Below, piece after piece: positions 36,849 through 47,912 of a DNA stretch of 64,000 nt. Source of the DNA: Clostridium sp. GTDB taxonomy: Bacteria > Bacillota > Clostridia > Clostridiales > Clostridiaceae. How positions within the stretch are numbered: the stretch's first letter is position 1; each line of letters begins with the position of its first letter. The notes under the pieces are model-generated. The model did no database searches and was not told where the DNA came from. It was given only the letters and a program-made list of their open reading frames with translations. Made by a program: the position numbers and the translations under genes. The stretch lies in NCBI RefSeq assembly GCF_021372645.1, contig NZ_JAJFUC010000037.1, positions 62,001 to 126,000 of the forward strand, given 5' to 3'.

Positions 36849-37400
36849 TTAGCCTATAAACATCTTATATAACATCCCAGAAGAAATCCCTTCAACTGCA
36901 TGCTCATATCCAAGCTTTTCTAATAATTTATAAGAAAATGCCATTGCTGTTGCAGGTCCCCTACTCGTTATTATATTCCCATCAACCACTACAGCCTCTT
37001 CTAAATATTTACAGTTTGGTAATTCATCTTCATATCCTGGATAAGAAGTTATATTTTTACCCTCTGTAATTTCAGCCTTTCCAAGTACTATTGGTCCCGC
37101 ACAAATCGCCCCTATTAATTTACCTTCTTTATTTTGCTTTTTTATAAGTTTTATTACTCTTTCATCATCTCTTAAATTAGTTGCTCCTGGAATACCGCCT
37201 GGAATCACTACCAAATCATATTCCATATCTTCACCCAAGAGCTTATCAGCCTGAACTACTAATCCATGACTTGATTTAACTTGTTTTTCTTTAATTGACA
37301 CTAAATCACAAGTTACATTTGCTCTTCTCATTACATCTGATACTGTTAATGCTTCTATTTCTTCAAAACCATCTGCTAACAATACACATACATTTTTCAT
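36849..37400 (-). CDS. DJ-1/PfpI family protein
   Basis: This 183-residue class I glutamine amidotransferase-like protein has the nucleophile elbow AICAGPIVLGKA (Cys about 99) and the upstream acidic residue of GFEEIEALTVSDVMRRA (about 12-28), as in YajL/ThiJ-type DJ-1 proteins. VVIPGGIPGATNLRDD is also diagnostic. Members have been reported as glyoxalases, chaperones or deglycases; the exact activity here is unknown. It starts with GAGGAGGAG upstream and stands between parC and recJ. Confidence 0.92.
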   Translation of the reverse strand: MKNVCVLLADGFEEIEALTVSDVMRRANVTCDLVSIKEKQVKSSHGLVVQADKLLGEDMEYDLVVIPGGIPGATNLRDDERVIKLIKKQNKEGKLIGAICAGPIVLGKAEITEGKNITSYPGYEDELPNCKYLEEAVVVDGNIITSRGPATAMAFSYKLLEKLGYEHAVEGISSGMLYKMFIG

Positions 37401-37516
37401 TAAAATCTCCTCCTCAATTCAAATGAGGATATTCTAAAATCATCCTTAGAATACCCTCATTCTTCATTTTTTATCTATATATTCATTATAACTCATTTAC
37501 AACTCAGCCACCATAA

Positions 37517-37560
37517 GTGAGAGTCAAGATTTTATATTTTGCTATTTGAACTTCCTCAGC
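37517..37560. repeat. Short dispersed motif upstream of the DJ-1/PfpI gene
   Basis: The sequence GTGAGAGTCAAGATTT...GAACTTCCTCAGC resembles the loop of the element at 27280-27325 and the copy at 45481-45526. Shared features are an initial GTGAGA, an AAATTT-centred small palindrome and a final TTTCTCTG or TTCCTCAG. Function unknown. Confidence 0.4.
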
Positions 37561-37563
37561 GAA

Positions 37564-40479
37564 TTAATTTAAGATTACATCTTTGACTTCATCATCAAGT
37601 GTAATCATCATTATATTTGTTCCTCTACCCGCTCTATTTTGCAGTTTAATGTCATTTATTTTAATTACTGCTTTTTCTTTAGATTTAGAAGTTAACACTA
37701 CTTCAGCTTTATCTGTAGATAAATTTATACTATTTCCCTCATTGCTTATGTAATTACTATGATATTTTCCAAAGATAACTTCATCTTCATCTCTTAAACT
37801 CATTCCCGTAACACCTGAAGCTACTCTCCCCATTGTATTAACATTTTCAACAGGGAATCTTATTCCCATTCCTTTTTTAGTTATCATAACCAAATAACCA
37901 AGTTTTGTTTCGTTCACCTCTACTGAAACCACTTTATCATCTTCAAATTTAAATTTATAACAGGCTTGCTTAAAGAAATCGCCTTCAAATTCTTTTAATA
38001 AGGTCTTCTTCACCATACCTTTTTTAGTAAATGTGTAAACTCCGAACTCTTCATCATAGGAATCAATTGAAACCAAACTGATTATCTTTTCTCCCTTTTC
38101 TAACTTTCCTAAGAATGACTCTACTGGCATCTCTTCACTTATAACATTCTTCATTAAAAATACTGGTAGTTTATACACATATCCTTTATTACTAAACATC
38201 AATAATTGTTTTAATGAATTAGTTTTAACCTTTAGAGAATCTTCTTTCATTCTTCCATAAGCTTTAAGCTTATTCTTATCTGTAATCCCAAGACTTAGTT
38301 CAAAATATTCAATTCCCTCTGTATCTTCTATTTCAATAACTTCATCTTCTTGTGCAAAATTGAATAATTGTATAGGTAATATATTTCTAGAAGTATTCTC
38401 AAGATTTTGCACCTCAAGAGTAAATTCTAAACCTAATTTACTTTTAATTCTTAAGAACGTACTTTCTTTTTCTAATTCTCTTATGGATACATTGATTAGT
38501 TCGTCTTCATCCCTAAGCTTTAGAGCTTGGAGCCTACCATATGCAGTTTGGAATTTTTCTAATGAACTTATCTTAATTCCTCCATGCTTAGTTATAAATC
38601 TAAATGCTTTACTTGGATTAAAATTATCTAAAGATATAGCTCCAACTATCTTTTCGTTATCGAGATTTACAGTTTTAATTACTTGATCTAATCTCTCTCC
38701 TTTTTCCTTCCACTTCATTTCCGGGATATTAATTCCCTTTGTTTGATACATAAACCCTTTATTAGTAAATATAAGTAAAGTATCCTTAGTATTTGAGTTT
38801 ATTAAATATTTTAATGAATCGCCTTCTCTATACTCAATGTCCTCCGGATTAGAACTTGATCTATTATAATTTTTAAGAGGTATTCTCTTAATAAAGCCAT
38901 CTTTTGATAGTGTAATCATGACTTCCTCTACTATAATCAGTTCTTCAATATCAATTTTACTTTCATTATCATCTTTTATAACTGCAGTTCTTCTCTTGTT
39001 TCCATATTTATCACTTATTTCTTTTAACTCAGTTTTAATTACCTTAAAAAGTTCTTTTTCACTAGATAAGATCTTCTCAAGCTTTTTAATAAATCTTTCA
39101 AGCTGTGCATATTCTTTTTCAAATATATCTATTTCAAGACCTGTTAGTCTATATAACATAAGTTCTAATATTGCTTGCGCTTGTGCTTCTGAAAATTCAA
39201 ACTTGCTTATTAAGTTATCAGAAGCATCTTTTTTAGATTTTGAGCCTCTAATAGTTGCTATAATTTCATCTAAAATATTTATCGCTTTAATCAAACCTTC
39301 AACTATGTGAAATCTCTTTTTTGCCGTATCCAGTTCCTTTTGAGTTCTTCTAGTTAAGATTTCTTTTTGGTGTTCAACATAATATTTTATTATAGCCTTT
39401 AAACTCATAGTCTCTGGCTTTCCATTTGCAAGTGCAACCATATTAAAGCTTATGTTACATTGCAAATCAGTCTTTTTAAATAAATATTTTAGCACTTTAT
39501 CTGCAATATCTTTTTCAGTGTTTTTCTTTAATTCAATTACAGCCCTTATTCCATTTCTATCAGATTCATCTCTAATATCTGTTATTGACTCTAATGCTTT
39601 TGCATGTCTTTTATCGCCTGTCATTTCAGATATTAATTGAAGAAGCTTAGCCTTATTTCTCCTATATGGAAATTCAGTTATTACTATTCCTAATCTTCCA
39701 TTCTCCAATTTTTCAATTGAAGTCTTAGCTCTATATGCAACCTTTCCTTCTCCAGTTTCATAAGCTGATAAAATTGATTTTTCTCCAATCAAAATTCCAC
39801 CTGTAGGTAAATCTGGTCCTTTTATATATTCCATAAGTTCTGAAGTGGTTATATCATTATTATCTATGTAAGCCAATACTCCATTCGTTACTTCCTCTAA
39901 ATTATGTGGTGGTATATTAGTTGCAAGACCAACTGCTATACCAAAAGTTCCATTTACCAAAAGATTTGGGTATCTACTTGGCAATACTTTAGGTTCCATT
40001 TCGCTATCTGAGTAATTAGGAATCATATCTACAGTATCTTTTTCAATATCCCGTAGCATTTCCATGGCAATAGGTGAAAGTCTAGCTTCTGTATACCTCA
40101 TTGCCGCTGCCCCATCACCATCTATTGAACCCCAATTTCCGTGGCCTTCTATGAGAGGCACTCTAGTTGAAAATTCTTGAGCCAAAATTACCATAGCTTC
40201 ATATACAGATGAGTCTCCATGAGGATGAAACTTACCTAAAATATCTCCAACTATTCTAGCAGATTTAAAATAAGGTCTGTCTGGAAATGCCTTCAGCATA
40301 TATGCACCGTATAAAATTCTTCTATGTACAGGCTTAAGCCCATCTCTGACATCCGGAAGTGCTCTGTCTTTTGCAACTTCTATTGCATATGGTAAATAAT
40401 TTTCAGGCATTGCTTCTTCTAAAGGAATGCCAATTATATTATTATCTTTAGGTATAATATTATCATTTTTCTTTGCCAT
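37564..40479 (-). CDS. parC: DNA topoisomerase IV subunit A
   Basis: This 971-residue type IIA topoisomerase breakage-reunion subunit carries the catalytic Tyr129 in [40 protein letters not shown] is the winged-helix/quinolone-resistance region (about 68-95). A coiled coil (about 415-490) precedes a beta-propeller C-terminal domain that includes QNRAGRG near residue 950, a degenerate version of the gyrase GyrA box. The ATG at 40479 has AAAAGGAG upstream. It follows parE by 45 bases, so the pair is topoisomerase IV; gyrase normally sits near the origin. Confidence 0.93.
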   Translation of the reverse strand: MAKKNDNIIPKDNNIIGIPLEEAMPENYLPYAIEVAKDRALPDVRDGLKPVHRRILYGAYMLKAFPDRPYFKSARIVGDILGKFHPHGDSSVYEAMVILAQEFSTRVPLIEGHGNWGSIDGDGAAAMRYTEARLSPIAMEMLRDIEKDTVDMIPNYSDSEMEPKVLPSRYPNLLVNGTFGIAVGLATNIPPHNLEEVTNGVLAYIDNNDITTSELMEYIKGPDLPTGGILIGEKSILSAYETGEGKVAYRAKTSIEKLENGRLGIVITEFPYRRNKAKLLQLISEMTGDKRHAKALESITDIRDESDRNGIRAVIELKKNTEKDIADKVLKYLFKKTDLQCNISFNMVALANGKPETMSLKAIIKYYVEHQKEILTRRTQKELDTAKKRFHIVEGLIKAINILDEIIATIRGSKSKKDASDNLISKFEFSEAQAQAILELMLYRLTGLEIDIFEKEYAQLERFIKKLEKILSSEKELFKVIKTELKEISDKYGNKRRTAVIKDDNESKIDIEELIIVEEVMITLSKDGFIKRIPLKNYNRSSSNPEDIEYREGDSLKYLINSNTKDTLLIFTNKGFMYQTKGINIPEMKWKEKGERLDQVIKTVNLDNEKIVGAISLDNFNPSKAFRFITKHGGIKISSLEKFQTAYGRLQALKLRDEDELINVSIRELEKESTFLRIKSKLGLEFTLEVQNLENTSRNILPIQLFNFAQEDEVIEIEDTEGIEYFELSLGITDKNKLKAYGRMKEDSLKVKTNSLKQLLMFSNKGYVYKLPVFLMKNVISEEMPVESFLGKLEKGEKIISLVSIDSYDEEFGVYTFTKKGMVKKTLLKEFEGDFFKQACYKFKFEDDKVVSVEVNETKLGYLVMITKKGMGIRFPVENVNTMGRVASGVTGMSLRDEDEVIFGKYHSNYISNEGNSINLSTDKAEVVLTSKSKEKAVIKINDIKLQNRAGRGTNIMMITLDDEVKDVILN

Positions 40480-40524
40480 ACTTTTCTCCTTTTTCAACGT
40501 ACAATGCACGGAAATTGTGTATTG

Positions 40525-42477
40525 TTAATTAAATTCTCCGTACTTATACATATAGTTCTTTCTAGGTTCTACAATATCTCCCATCAGTAGTGAAACCATC
40601 TTTTCAGCTTTTGCTGCATCATCTATAGTCACTTGAAGAAGTGTTCTGCTTTCTGGATTTAATGTTGTATCCCACAATTGATCTGGATTCATTTCTCCAA
40701 GACCTTTATATCTTTGAATTAATGCACCTTTTCCTATTTCTTTCTTTGTTTTTTCTAATTCTTCATTACTATAAGCATACTTCATCATAGTTTTACCTTT
40801 TGTTTCTCTATACACCTTATATAAAGGAGGTTGTGCCAAATATAGATGACCATTTGCAATTAATGGTTTCATATATCTATAAATATAAGTCATCCAAAGT
40901 GTTCTAATATGATATCCATCCACATCAGCATCACTCATTATTATTATCTTATCATATTTTAAATCTGCTTCTTTATAGTTATCTAAAGTTCCAGTTCCAA
41001 CAGCTGTATTAAATATTTTCAGTTCTTCTGAAGCTAATACATTTTCAAGCTTTTGTTTTTCTGTATTCATTATTTTACCTTTAGATGGCATTATAGTTTG
41101 GAATCTTCTATCTCTAGCTTGCTTTGCAGAGCCTCCAGCTGAATCTCCTTCCACAACTATAAATTCATTTACGGTTTTATCTTTCAATGTACATACTGCA
41201 ACCTTACCTGCAAGTGGTGCAGTTCCTTTACCTATTTTCTTTTTTTCTGCTTCATTTATTTTCTTAATCTTATCTCTTCTTTTTGCTGCTTCTAATGCAT
41301 TATTTATTAGGCTTGTTGCTAAAGTTTTATTATCTTCAATCCATTCAGAAAATTTAGTATAAACTAAATCATTCATCATAGTATATGCTTCATTATTACC
41401 AAGCTTAGTTTTAGTTTGACCTTCAAAGACAGGATTTGTAATTTTAATTCTTACAATAGCTGTCATACCTTCTCTTAAGTCATCTCCCTCGAATTCTTTA
41501 TCCTTTTCCTTAATCAACCCAAGCCTCTTTGACCATTCTTTAAAAGCTCTTGTCATTCCAGTTTTAAAACCTGTTTCATGAGTCCCTGCTTCTGTTGTAG
41601 GAATATTATTTACATAACTTGCAATATATTCAGTAGTTGAATCTGTAAATTGCATGCAAACTTCTCCATACATTTGAAGATTTCCAACTATTCTTTCACC
41701 ATCAAAAATTATAGGTTCTTCATGAATCGGCGTTTTACTTTCATTTAAATAATTAATAAAATCTAAAAGACCATTTTCTGAATAATATTCTTTAGTAATT
41801 TCTTGCCCTTTTCTTTTATCTATTAATTCTAAAGTTATACCTTTATTTTGAAATGCCAATTCTTGCAATCTACTATCTATTATGTCAAATTTAAAATCAG
41901 TTGTTGAGAAAATTTCTTTATCTGGTTTAAATGTAACTTTTGTTCCGATCTTATCTGTTTTTCCAATTATCTTTAAACTTCCAACTGCTGTTCCTGGCAT
42001 ATCTCTTTTTAATTCTTTATCAAAAACATATTCAAATCTTTGTCTATATATATTACCATTTTGATATACTTCAACTTCTAACCACTTTGATAGAGCATTT
42101 ACAACCGCAGCTCCAACTCCATGAAGACCTCCAGAAGTTTTATAATTTTTATTATCAAACTTCCCTCCTGTATGTAGTTCTGTAAATACCATTTCAACTC
42201 CAGATTTCTTTTTAATCGGATGAATCCCCGTAGGAATTCCTCTTCCATTATCTATTATTGTTACACTTTTATCTTCATTTAGAGCTATAGTTACCTTATT
42301 TCCATATCCATTAGCTATTTCATCTATGGAGTTATCAATTATTTCCCATATACAATGATGTAGCCCCTTGCTTCCTGTAGAACCTATATACATTCCTGGT
42401 CTTACTCTCACTGGTTCTAATTTTTCAAGTGATGTTAAATCCGTGACATCATAAGCATTAGTCTTTTTAAATTCCAT
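40525..42477 (-). CDS. parE: DNA topoisomerase IV subunit B
   Basis: This 650-residue ATPase subunit has the GHKL ATP site with IIDNSIDEIANG (about 46-57), NGRGIPTG and GGLHGVGAAVVNALS (about 113-127). The TOPRIM domain has VVEGDSAGGSAKQARDR (about 440-456) and IIMSDADVDGYHIRTL (about 507-522). The C-terminal IQRYKGLGEMNPDQLWDTT is typical. Length and pairing with parC favour ParE over GyrB. GGAGGA precedes the ATG. Confidence 0.94.
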   Translation of the reverse strand: MEFKKTNAYDVTDLTSLEKLEPVRVRPGMYIGSTGSKGLHHCIWEIIDNSIDEIANGYGNKVTIALNEDKSVTIIDNGRGIPTGIHPIKKKSGVEMVFTELHTGGKFDNKNYKTSGGLHGVGAAVVNALSKWLEVEVYQNGNIYRQRFEYVFDKELKRDMPGTAVGSLKIIGKTDKIGTKVTFKPDKEIFSTTDFKFDIIDSRLQELAFQNKGITLELIDKRKGQEITKEYYSENGLLDFINYLNESKTPIHEEPIIFDGERIVGNLQMYGEVCMQFTDSTTEYIASYVNNIPTTEAGTHETGFKTGMTRAFKEWSKRLGLIKEKDKEFEGDDLREGMTAIVRIKITNPVFEGQTKTKLGNNEAYTMMNDLVYTKFSEWIEDNKTLATSLINNALEAAKRRDKIKKINEAEKKKIGKGTAPLAGKVAVCTLKDKTVNEFIVVEGDSAGGSAKQARDRRFQTIMPSKGKIMNTEKQKLENVLASEELKIFNTAVGTGTLDNYKEADLKYDKIIIMSDADVDGYHIRTLWMTYIYRYMKPLIANGHLYLAQPPLYKVYRETKGKTMMKYAYSNEELEKTKKEIGKGALIQRYKGLGEMNPDQLWDTTLNPESRTLLQVTIDDAAKAEKMVSLLMGDIVEPRKNYMYKYGEFN

Positions 42478-42606
42478 AAAATTCCTCCATTTTGAACACC
42501 AGTTCTTATTTGCTTGTAATTCATCTACTCTATAAAAATATACTTCCTTTCTGCTTTAATGTCAAAAAAACTTAAATAAGTACCTTATACCTACATTCTA
42601 TATCAT

Positions 42607-42647
42607 CAAAAAAGAGTGTACTATAAAAATAATACACTCTAAAAAAA
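42607..42647 (-). terminator. Terminator after the membrane glycosyltransferase
   Basis: On the minus strand AGAGTGTA (42640-42633) pairs with TACACTCT (42620-42613), followed by TTTTTTG. It separates the glycosyltransferase from parE. Confidence 0.85.
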
Positions 42648-42669
42648 CAAAATAGAAATTTTCAAAGTC

Positions 42670-44061
42670 CTATACATCACATATTTCTATCTTTCTAACA
42701 TGTTTTGTATGGCTCCATTCTTTATTATTCTTATTTAAAATACCTTGAATTGTAATTGGTATCCATGTTAATGTATATAATCCATATAACCAGAATCTAA
42801 AGAATAATATTAAGTCTTTCTTTCCTAAGAATATTCCTGTTAATATTAAGAATAATAAGTTATAACCGATTCCTATTAAACTCCCAATCCTCCAATCGCC
42901 TACAATAGAAGCTAAATAAGGAACTACAAAAACATTACTTGAATATAATGCCATCATAACTAAAAAGGATTTTGTAACTTTCTTATCAATTGCTAGTATC
43001 AATGGTGTAATTAAAAATTGAGCGATTGCAAATACTTTAAAGCCTACATCACTAAAGAGTTGGTTTATAATAAATATATTTAACCCACTTTCAGTATTTA
43101 CCTGCATTAATGTTAACACAGCTGAAATACCCACTAGTAATGTTACAAAAGGTTGCAATACATATAATGCACAGTCAAAAACATAAAATTTTCTATCTAC
43201 AATTGCTTTCTTGACTAATTTAAAGAAATACCTTGAAGCAACATCTGTAAATCCTTGCATCCATCTTTTCCTTTGATTCCATGATTGCTTAAGCTTTAAT
43301 GGCTTTTCATCATATATAATAGCATCATGAGCCCAGCCTACTTTTTCTCCGTTTAAGACAAGTTTACAAGTGAACTCTAAGTCTTCTGTTAAGCAAGTAG
43401 CACCCCAACCTAATTTTTTTAATGCATTAGTTTCTACAACAAATCCTGTACCACCAATTTGGTTAGAAAAGCCTACATTTGCTCTAGCTAATTGGAACAT
43501 TCTATTTTGAGTCCAAAAAGCTATAGAATATGCTGCAGCAATCCATGAATCCTCTGGATTTTTGCTATCTATATATCCCTGTACAACTTTGTATCCATCC
43601 TGTAATTTAGAATTAATTTCTTTTAGGAAATCCTTATGTACAAGATTATCTGCATCAAATATAGCAATAGCATCATATTTATTTTCACTCTTAAATAACT
43701 TTGCAAACATCCATTCTAATGCATAACCTTTACCTTTTTTATCCTCTGAAAATCTTTCACAAACATTTACGCCATAACCTTTAGCTATTTTAGCTGTATC
43801 ATCTGTACAATTATCTGCAATAACGAAAACATCATACATGTCTTTAGGATAATCTAGTTTTAACATACTTTCTATAAGACTACTAATAACTACTTCTTCA
43901 TTATGTGCTGCAATTAATAATGCGAACTTATTTTTAGGCGTATAATTTTTCTTTTCTTGTTTTCTAAAAAGACCTATTAATCCTAAAACTAAATAATAAC
44001 ATGTTATTACAAAAACAAAAATTTGAAAGAAAGCTGTTATGGTTAAAATATAATTTCCCAA
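42670..44061 (-). CDS. Membrane-bound family 2 glycosyltransferase
   Basis: This roughly 463-residue protein has an N-terminal membrane helix (about 8-32), a cytoplasmic GT2 domain and about four C-terminal membrane helices (from about 310). GT motifs: FALLIAAHNEEVVISSL (about 46-62), FVIADNCTDDTA, IFDADNLVHKDFL (DxD, about 135), GTGFVVETNAL, ATCLTEDLEFTCKL (TED) and the processive-type QRKRWMQG (QxxRW, about 268). This resembles cellulose synthase-like and poly-GlcNAc synthases; the product is unknown. A TTG start at 44061 is eight bases from AGGAG and is preferred to the GTG at 44070. It is monocistronic with a terminator. Confidence 0.88.
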   Translation of the reverse strand: MGNYILTITAFFQIFVFVITCYYLVLGLIGLFRKQEKKNYTPKNKFALLIAAHNEEVVISSLIESMLKLDYPKDMYDVFVIADNCTDDTAKIAKGYGVNVCERFSEDKKGKGYALEWMFAKLFKSENKYDAIAIFDADNLVHKDFLKEINSKLQDGYKVVQGYIDSKNPEDSWIAAAYSIAFWTQNRMFQLARANVGFSNQIGGTGFVVETNALKKLGWGATCLTEDLEFTCKLVLNGEKVGWAHDAIIYDEKPLKLKQSWNQRKRWMQGFTDVASRYFFKLVKKAIVDRKFYVFDCALYVLQPFVTLLVGISAVLTLMQVNTESGLNIFIINQLFSDVGFKVFAIAQFLITPLILAIDKKVTKSFLVMMALYSSNVFVVPYLASIVGDWRIGSLIGIGYNLLFLILTGIFLGKKDLILFFRFWLYGLYTLTWIPITIQGILNKNNKEWSHTKHVRKIEICDV

Positions 44062-44295
44062 TACATTCACTCCTAATATTTAATGATAATTATTTACATA
44101 CTATACCTATTTAATAATATTTCAATACAAAGAAAAAATCAACCCTATATTTATTAAGATAAAATTAATATTCCCCAAATATTAATACATCCGCCCTCAT
44201 ATTTTGTAGTAGAAACAGATATTAAATAATATTTAATTCTACCTATTTTCACTTCTTTAATCTCATTAATTAAATCTAATATAATTATTTTATTC

Positions 44296-45330
44296 CTATA
44301 TTCTTTTATTTAATTTTCTATAAATAATATATCCTACGAATATACCACCAATAAGGCCTCCAATATGCCCAAAGTTATCAATATTTTTAATACTTAAACC
44401 TATAAATAAATTTATTACTATTATTTGCATTAAACTTGATAAATACTTTTTTTGTATTTTATGTTTCTCTATAATTGCAAATGCTAACAATGCTCCCATA
44501 AGACCAAATATACCACCTGATGCACCTACTGATATGCTATTAGGACTCATAAAATAACTTAATGAACTTGATGTTATACATGAGATAATATATATTATTA
44601 GATATTTTTTAGTGCCATAGATTTGCTGAATTTGAGGTCCTATTATATATAAAGAATACATATTACATGCTATATGAACTAAATTAGAATGTAAAAAGGC
44701 ACTAGTTAATAGCCTCCAAACCTCCCCTTGTTCAATTAATGTATTATACTTAGCTCCAAAACTTATTAACACTGAATTATTTATCACATTTAGTATTTCT
44801 TCTGATACAGTTGAAGATGCACGTACATAATTAGTAATATTATAAATTACAACTTGAGTAATTATGAATATTATTATATTTATTAATATTATAACTAATG
44901 TAAGTATTTTATTTTTTAAAAAATTATCTTTTTTATGAATACTTTTTTCTTCATTTTCTTGTAGAACAGTTTTAAATATTTGTTTTAATGGCATACAAAA
45001 TTCATCACATGAAATAATATTATAGTTTTCCTTATTTATAATGAGTTTATGTGCCATAGATGAATAATCTGTATGTATATATTCCTTATTACATAAAATT
45101 ATCATATTTAAAGAAAATGTCTTTTCTAGTGTTTTTATATACGCAATAGCTTCTGAATAATCTATTTCTTCATTTTTCTCATCGCTTATTAAAACACAAT
45201 ATATACTATCTTTTAGTTCCTTAATACCAAAAAATTTGTCTTTCTTATGAAAATTACTATAATATTGTTTCATATAAAAGCTTTCTCTATTTATTAAAGT
45301 TTCATAAAAATTTTCTTTAAATTTCTTCAT
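44296..45330 (-). CDS. Rhomboid family intramembrane serine protease
   Basis: This 344-residue protein has a cytoplasmic N-terminal domain (about 1-145) and about seven membrane helices. Catalytic Ser lies in ISVGASGGIFGLMGALLAF (GxSG, about residue 271) and His in NIDNFGHIGGLIGG (about 322). The HSNLVHIACNMYSLYIIG helix (about 214-231) carries the conserved His and Asn. The N-terminal extension is typical of Firmicutes rhomboids such as GluP. Its start lies 260 bases from pepF and it appears to be a single gene. The 225-bp gap after it towards the glycosyltransferase holds nothing I recognise. Confidence 0.93.
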   Translation of the reverse strand: MKKFKENFYETLINRESFYMKQYYSNFHKKDKFFGIKELKDSIYCVLISDEKNEEIDYSEAIAYIKTLEKTFSLNMIILCNKEYIHTDYSSMAHKLIINKENYNIISCDEFCMPLKQIFKTVLQENEEKSIHKKDNFLKNKILTLVIILINIIIFIITQVVIYNITNYVRASSTVSEEILNVINNSVLISFGAKYNTLIEQGEVWRLLTSAFLHSNLVHIACNMYSLYIIGPQIQQIYGTKKYLIIYIISCITSSSLSYFMSPNSISVGASGGIFGLMGALLAFAIIEKHKIQKKYLSSLMQIIVINLFIGLSIKNIDNFGHIGGLIGGIFVGYIIYRKLNKRI

Positions 45331-45355
45331 ATTCTTTACCTATTCCTATATAAAT

Positions 45356-45560
45356 TCAATGAACAATTCACAGTTCATGCTCTTTAGATATTCTGTGGGC
45401 AATGCACAATTAAGGAAGACGCTTAAATCGAAAGTTATGGTAACATTTCTAAAAATATATTTTTTTGATTCCTCAGAAAAGTGAGAGCCCAAATTTCATA
45501 TTTGAGCCCTCAAATTTTCTCTGTAACTTTATTCCCTAATTGCCCACAAGGGGCACCCAT
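45356..45560. repeat. Composite intergenic repeat between pepF and the rhomboid gene
   Basis: The outer parts GGGCAATGCACAATTAAGG (45398-45416) and CCTAATTGCCCACAAGG (45535-45551) are inverted relatives. The middle contains a copy of the GTGAGAG motif (45481-45526), in which AAATTTCATATTTGAG can fold. It resembles the nested arrangement at 27079-27469 on a smaller scale. No gene. Confidence 0.5.
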
Positions 45561-45590
45561 AAATGGCATAAATTATACATTATATAAAAT

Positions 45591-47375
45591 TTATTTATCT
45601 ATCATATCTAAAAGTTCATTAAATCTTTTTATAGTAGCTTCTATAGGTATATTTGTAGTCATATCTACTCCTGCATTTTTCAAAATGTTTATTGGATAAT
45701 CACTACCTCCTGATTTTAAGAAACCTTTATATTTTTCTACTGCATTTTCTTTTCCTTCTAAAATTGACTTTGAAAAAGCTGATGCAGCTGCATATCCTGT
45801 AGCATATTGATAAACATAGAAATCAGAATAAAAATGAGGAATTCTTGACCATTCTACATCTACTTCTTTATCTATTATTATTTCACTTCCAAAATATTTA
45901 ACATTTAAATCATGCCATGCCTGATTATAATCTTCTGCTGTTAAAGGCATTCCTTTTTCTAAAGTTTCATGAGTATATAGTTCAAATTCTGCAAACATTA
46001 ATTGCCTAAATACTGTTGTTCTTATTTGTTCTAATTCTTGATTTATCAAATAAAGTTTTTTCTTTTCATCTATTTCTTTTTCAATTAGATAATGAATAAG
46101 TAACGATTCATTTGTTGTTGATGCAACTTCTGCACAAAATAAAGTATAGCCTGCATAATAATATGGTTGCTCTTTTCTTGAATAATATGAATGAATTGAA
46201 TGTCCCATTTCATGAGCTAATGTTGATACATCTCCTAGTTCATTGTTGTAATTTAATAGGACATAAGGCATAGTATCATATCCACCCCATGAATACGCTC
46301 CACCTTTTTTACCTTTGTTTTCGTATATATCTATCCATCCATCTTTTATTCCACTCTTGAATATGTCTAAATATTCTGTTCCTAATGGTTTTAATGCATC
46401 TAATACTATATCTACACCATTATTAAATTCATTTTTTTCTTTTGGTATTTCGATCACAGGGACATATAAATCATACATATGGATTTCATTTAATCCTAGT
46501 AGTTTTTTCTTAATTTTAACATATCTATGAATAGAATCTAAATTATCATTTATAACCTTTATTGCATTTTTATAAACTTCTAAAGAAATGTTATTAGGAT
46601 TTAGTGAAGCTTCTAGTGCACTAGTATAGTTCCTTACCTTACTACTAAAATTAAAGGTTTTGATTGAACAAGTTAATGAAGTAGCTAAAGTATTTTTCAA
46701 CTTATCGTACTCTCCAAATAATCTTTCAAATGCTGCTTTTCTTACATTTCTATTTTTACTTTTTATAAATGAAGAATAATTTCCTTCTGTTAATTCTACT
46801 TTAATTCCTTCTTCATTTTCTATTTGCCCAAATGTCATATCTGCATTAGTTAAAATGTTGTGTATTGCTGAAGGTGCGTCTAAACAATCCGAAGCTGCTG
46901 CTAAGAGTTCTTCCATTTCTTTTGATAATATATGTGGCTTTTCTTTTAATATATCTTTAATTAAAAATTCAAATGTCTTTAATTCATCTAATCTGTTTAT
47001 TTCACTTTCAATAAATTTATCTTCTAAACTTAAAATTTCTGGTACAAAGAAAGCTGTATAACTTGCAAATTCAGCCATATATATATCAACTTTGCTCATT
47101 AAACCTTGATAAGTAGGATTTGAAGTATCTTCATCAGATTTTAAATGTGCATAAATATATAAAGTTTCTGCTTTTCTAGATATTTCTTCATTTAATTTTA
47201 AATATTCTAAAATCTTTTCCCCATTTATTAACTTTCCAGAGTAGTCTTTTAATTTAATTGCTTCATTCTTTACAGCTTCAAAATCTTTTTCCCAGTCTTC
47301 TATATTTTTGTATACCTTATCTATCTTCCACTTGAACTTCTCTTCAATTTCTTCTCTTTTTTTTAACTCACTCAT
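45591..47375 (-). CDS. pepF: Oligoendopeptidase F
   Basis: This 594-residue cytosolic M3 zinc metallopeptidase cleaves short peptides. The zinc-binding helix is STLAHEMGHSIHSYYS (HExxH, about residue 383), with the third ligand Glu in FCAEVASTTNESLL (about 410). The mainly helical N-terminal half and C-terminal YNQAWHDLNVKYFG are standard. AGGTGTG lies before the ATG. No associated operon. Confidence 0.96.
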   Translation of the reverse strand: MSELKKREEIEEKFKWKIDKVYKNIEDWEKDFEAVKNEAIKLKDYSGKLINGEKILEYLKLNEEISRKAETLYIYAHLKSDEDTSNPTYQGLMSKVDIYMAEFASYTAFFVPEILSLEDKFIESEINRLDELKTFEFLIKDILKEKPHILSKEMEELLAAASDCLDAPSAIHNILTNADMTFGQIENEEGIKVELTEGNYSSFIKSKNRNVRKAAFERLFGEYDKLKNTLATSLTCSIKTFNFSSKVRNYTSALEASLNPNNISLEVYKNAIKVINDNLDSIHRYVKIKKKLLGLNEIHMYDLYVPVIEIPKEKNEFNNGVDIVLDALKPLGTEYLDIFKSGIKDGWIDIYENKGKKGGAYSWGGYDTMPYVLLNYNNELGDVSTLAHEMGHSIHSYYSRKEQPYYYAGYTLFCAEVASTTNESLLIHYLIEKEIDEKKKLYLINQELEQIRTTVFRQLMFAEFELYTHETLEKGMPLTAEDYNQAWHDLNVKYFGSEIIIDKEVDVEWSRIPHFYSDFYVYQYATGYAAASAFSKSILEGKENAVEKYKGFLKSGGSDYPINILKNAGVDMTTNIPIEATIKRFNELLDMIDK

Positions 47376-47510
47376 CTTAACACACCTTTCTTATTGAATT
47401 ATTAATATCCAATGTGCAATAGTCAATAATTTATAATTGAACATTGGCAACTAATACTTCTAAATTATAATTTAATGTATAAGTATAACTTAGGAGTTAG
47501 GTATCTACAA

Positions 47511-47912
47511 TTACTCTGTATACTCAGATTCTTTTCCTTTAATAGATTCAAATACTAAATTCATTTCGTTGTCTATTATTGATACAACTTCTTGTATCTT
47601 TTTCTTCATTAAATCATAATCATTCTCATACTTAAATTTTATTATATATGCAGGATTATATTCATCTAAATCTTCTTCTATCTCATAACCTCTTTCTGTA
47701 AATACTTCAATATTAAATAAATCATATATTGCTGAGTATTCCCATTCTTCCACATTTTTATTTGTGTCAAAGTACATATACACAATTTCATCTAATACAT
47801 AAAGCTTTTTTACAAACAAAGCTCCTTCATTTACTTCAAAACTTCCTAATTCTTTTTTTATAAATCCTGTTTCTTTATCTTTTTCTATTAATACTAAACT
47901 TGAAAAATCCAT
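47511..47912 (-). CDS. Conserved-looking protein of unknown function
   Basis: This 133-residue soluble acidic protein begins MDFSSLVLIEKDKETGFIKKELG. It alternates predicted strands (SFEVNEGALFVKKLYVLDEIVYMYFDTN) with a C-terminal helix (DYDLMKKKIQEVVSIIDNEM). WEYSAIYDLFN is a distinctive aromatic segment. There are no metal-binding or catalytic motifs, no signal peptide and no membrane helix. The ATG has GGATGG upstream, a modest ribosome site. It probably belongs to a small Clostridium-specific DUF family, but I cannot name a function. It is followed by a repeat-containing gap before pepF. Confidence 0.8.
   Translation of the reverse strand: MDFSSLVLIEKDKETGFIKKELGSFEVNEGALFVKKLYVLDEIVYMYFDTNKNVEEWEYSAIYDLFNIEVFTERGYEIEEDLDEYNPAYIIKFKYENDYDLMKKKIQEVVSIIDNEMNLVFESIKGKESEYTE

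Noticed and set aside
37564-42477. Assignment of the parC/parE pair as gyrase (gyrA/gyrB)
   Set aside because: Lengths, lack of a proper GyrA box (only QNRAGRG) and absence of origin genes (dnaA, dnaN, recF) nearby favour topoisomerase IV.
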